From CAZIIK01 sp964539235 (GTDB lineage: Bacteria > Pseudomonadota > Gammaproteobacteria > Francisellales > CACEW01): DNA of 15,261 nucleotides. The stretch covers positions 1 through 15,261 of the forward strand of contig CAZIIK010000007.1 of the NCBI GenBank assembly GCA_964539235.1. The letters run 5' to 3'. Below the pieces are notes generated by a model, which was not told where the DNA came from, did not search any database, and saw only the letters and a program-made list of their open reading frames with translations. Within the stretch, counting starts at the first letter, position 1, and the number at the start of each line of letters is the position of its first letter. Both the position numbers and the translations under genes were made by a program. Positions 14,130 to 15,261 of this stretch are shown here, piece after piece.

Positions 14130-14178
14130 CGCTCGATAGGGTGTTTTATACCATTTCAAATTGAAGGTGATATCGATT

Positions 14179-15063
14179 ATGAATCGTTATTTTTCTATAT
14201 TGTTTGCCGGCGCAACTTTAAGCATATTTTCCGTTTCTTACGGTTCAGTTAAGCCAACACTTTTTACTGCTAAAGTCATTAATAATACTGGTACTTCAGT
14301 ATTCCTAACGCAAGGGAGTTTGCCTAACCCCAAACATTTGCATCCTTCGAATCCAATGTTTTGCCCTGTTTTTTCTGGTGCAATGCAGCAAGAGGAACAG
14401 CCATTGCATTGGAATTTAGATGGTTCTCTATTTCCTGCTCATGTGCAATCAGTCGATGTGGAAACACATTTTTATGTGGGTTCTGGTCCGACAACGCCGT
14501 TGTCTCAACAAAGTGATTTATGTGTTAGTTTATCGAAGGCCCAACAGCATCAAACTAAAAATGAAATCACCTGTGCAACGCAGCCTTATGTGAAATATGG
14601 CGGTATTAAATTTAGTGCCTACAACGGTGGTATTGTCACTATTACTAATCTGAAAAAAATAGCTTCAGGTTATACTGCAGATTGTACCCTGAATACGTAT
14701 ACCTATTTAAATACAACGCCACCTTATCTGGTACTAAACGTTGGGCAAAATTATGTGCCGCCGGCGCAGCCTTTACCGAATACTTCTACTAAAACTTTGC
14801 CGACACGGACAACACCCATTTTGGCATTGAATCATTACATTAATAATTTCAAAGGTACTCAGCCACTGCCACTGGTGTATCAGTTTTCAGGTAATGCAAA
14901 TGTTCTGGGGAAAACAGACGAAGCATTGTTGCAAGAAAAAAATAATCGTCTGTTTGTACAGCACAATGTCTCCTATGCCTTTTTCGATCGCTATTATAAT
15001 TCAGCAGCAACTAAATTGAGTTCGGGCTGTTTAATGGGGGGGGTACCTGTACGCCTTTGCTAG
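14179..15063 (+). pseudogene. Unrecognised secreted protein, frame broken at a G tract
   Basis: I do not recognise this gene. Starting at the ATG at 14179, with GAAGGTGA 8 nt upstream, the readable frame encodes 294 residues; a TTG at 14161 is an unlikely earlier start that would bury the signal peptide. Residues 1-22 look like a Sec signal peptide: NRY, a hydrophobic stretch FSILFAGATLSIFSVS, then a likely cut after Tyr-Gly. The mature part is rich in Thr, Asn, Ser, Pro and Tyr with five cysteines (62, 115, 132, 169, 284), suggesting an exported beta-rich, disulfide-bonded protein. At a run of eight Gs (15036-15043) the frame goes out and stops six residues later. A one-base insertion or two-base deletion there would extend the product by 38 codons to 15158. 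It is a broken gene, a phase-variable one, or carries a sequencing error. It lacks ribosomal functions and is transcribed from its own promoter. Confidence 0.7.
15036..15043 (+). repeat. Homopolymeric G tract, eight bases
   Basis: Eight consecutive Gs lie inside the 3' part of the secreted-protein gene, spanning the last base of an ATG codon and two Gly codons plus one base. The tract lies exactly where the current frame fails and the adjacent frame becomes open. Such tracts are prone to slipped-strand mispairing and also to sequencing or assembly length errors. Confidence 0.95.
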
Positions 15064-15158
15064 CACCGAACGGTCAGGTGATTAAAAATAAATTCGTGTT
15101 ATGGAGCACTATCCAAACAACTAGAGTTAATGTCAAATCTGGTGTATGGGATGGTTAA
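15042..15158 (+). other. Out-of-frame continuation of the secreted-protein gene
   Basis: In the frame starting at GGT 15042, 38 sense codons precede the TAA at 15156-15158. The first 27 residues, beginning GTCTPLLAPNGQVIKNKFVL and ending with WSTIQTT, resemble the composition of the upstream protein and supply a sixth cysteine three codons in. The last 11 residues (RVNVKSGVWDG) fall in the apparent terminal repeat of the adjacent IS, so they are probably not ancestral. The stop TAA overlaps the minus-strand transposase stop in the shared TTAA at 15155-15158. Confidence 0.5.
15124..15150 (-). repeat. Candidate terminal inverted repeat of the IS
   Basis: The + strand stretch 15124-15150 contains TGTCAAATCTGGTGTATGGG. 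Read on the minus strand, it follows the transposase stop as CCCATACACCAGATTTGACA. Elements of the IS256 family commonly end about 20-60 bp past the transposase stop in sequences with a TGTCAAA and a TGTGTA-like core, so this is the likely outer end of the element. The other end is outside the window, so neither the repeat nor a target-site duplication can be confirmed. Confidence 0.4.
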
Positions 15159-15261
15159 GCGGCCTTCCTGTTTATCTGTTCACTAACCAATTCTCCATCT
15201 TTGAATTCTACATTGTCGGCGACCAATGTTAACAACTTAAATCCCCTGATTTTTCTCCAGC
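15155..15261 (-). mobile_element. IS256-like transposase, C-terminal fragment (partial)
   Basis: On the minus strand, an open frame enters from the window end and stops at 15155, giving 34 residues before the stop: WRKIRGFKLLTLVADNVEF, then KDGELVSEQINRKAA. The Trp-Arg-x-Ile-Arg-Gly-(Phe/Tyr) start followed by an aliphatic segment, (V/I)xF-x-DG and a final Arg-x-Ala-Ala resembles the C-termini of IS256-family transposases as I remember them. The DDE catalytic part lies outside the window, so the family and whether the element is intact are uncertain. It converges on the secreted-protein gene and its end appears to have landed in that gene's 3' part. Confidence 0.55.

Noticed and set aside
14161..14178. 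TTG start six codons before the secreted-protein ATG
   Set aside because: The ATG at 14179 has a well-spaced GAAGGTGA ribosome-binding site and gives a cleaner signal peptide; the TTG has no such site.

Overview
The window is a nearly complete S10-spc-alpha ribosomal protein superoperon, all on the + strand, followed by a short accessory region. Gene order, protein lengths and close similarity to the Escherichia coli proteins point to a gammaproteobacterium. The moderately AT-rich codon usage, the direct tuf-rpsJ linkage and the IS remnant would fit a Legionellales/Coxiellaceae-type or similar environmental or host-associated lineage, but that finer placement is a guess.

Layout. Bases 1-145 are the 3' end of tuf (EF-Tu). 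The S10 block (158-5296) follows: rpsJ, rplC, rplD, rplW, rplB, rpsS, rplV, rpsC, rplP, rpmC, rpsQ. Many junctions overlap by 1-4 nt, and there is an unusual 173-nt structured gap between rpsJ and rplC. A GC-rich hairpin and a good sigma70-type promoter (about 5303-5354) separate it from the spc block (5391-10928): rplN, rplX, rplE, rpsN, rpsH, rplF, rplR, rpsE, rpmD, rplO, secY and the 37-codon rpmJ. A 128-nt leader with a candidate promoter precedes the alpha block (11057-14029): rpsM, rpsK, rpsD, rpoA, rplQ. A strong intrinsic terminator at 14054-14078 ends the superoperon. The products assemble the 30S and 50S subunits, with the RNA polymerase alpha subunit and the SecY translocon channel embedded in the same transcription unit. 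All of these genes look intact.

From 14080 onward the content is accessory. A consensus-like promoter drives an unrecognised secreted, cysteine-containing protein. Its reading frame breaks at a run of eight G residues (15036-15043). The next frame continues with plausible coding sequence up to the apparent end of an insertion sequence. The C-terminus of an IS256-like transposase lies on the minus strand and runs off the window. The likely story is a secreted-protein gene damaged or made switchable by the G tract and interrupted near its 3' end by the IS.

The most interesting points are this G-tract/IS locus, a 54-residue acidic Ala/Pro-rich tail on ribosomal protein L17, and candidate RNA regulatory structures in the rpsJ-rplC gap and in the rpsM leader. 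No RNA genes, CRISPR arrays or phage genes were seen.
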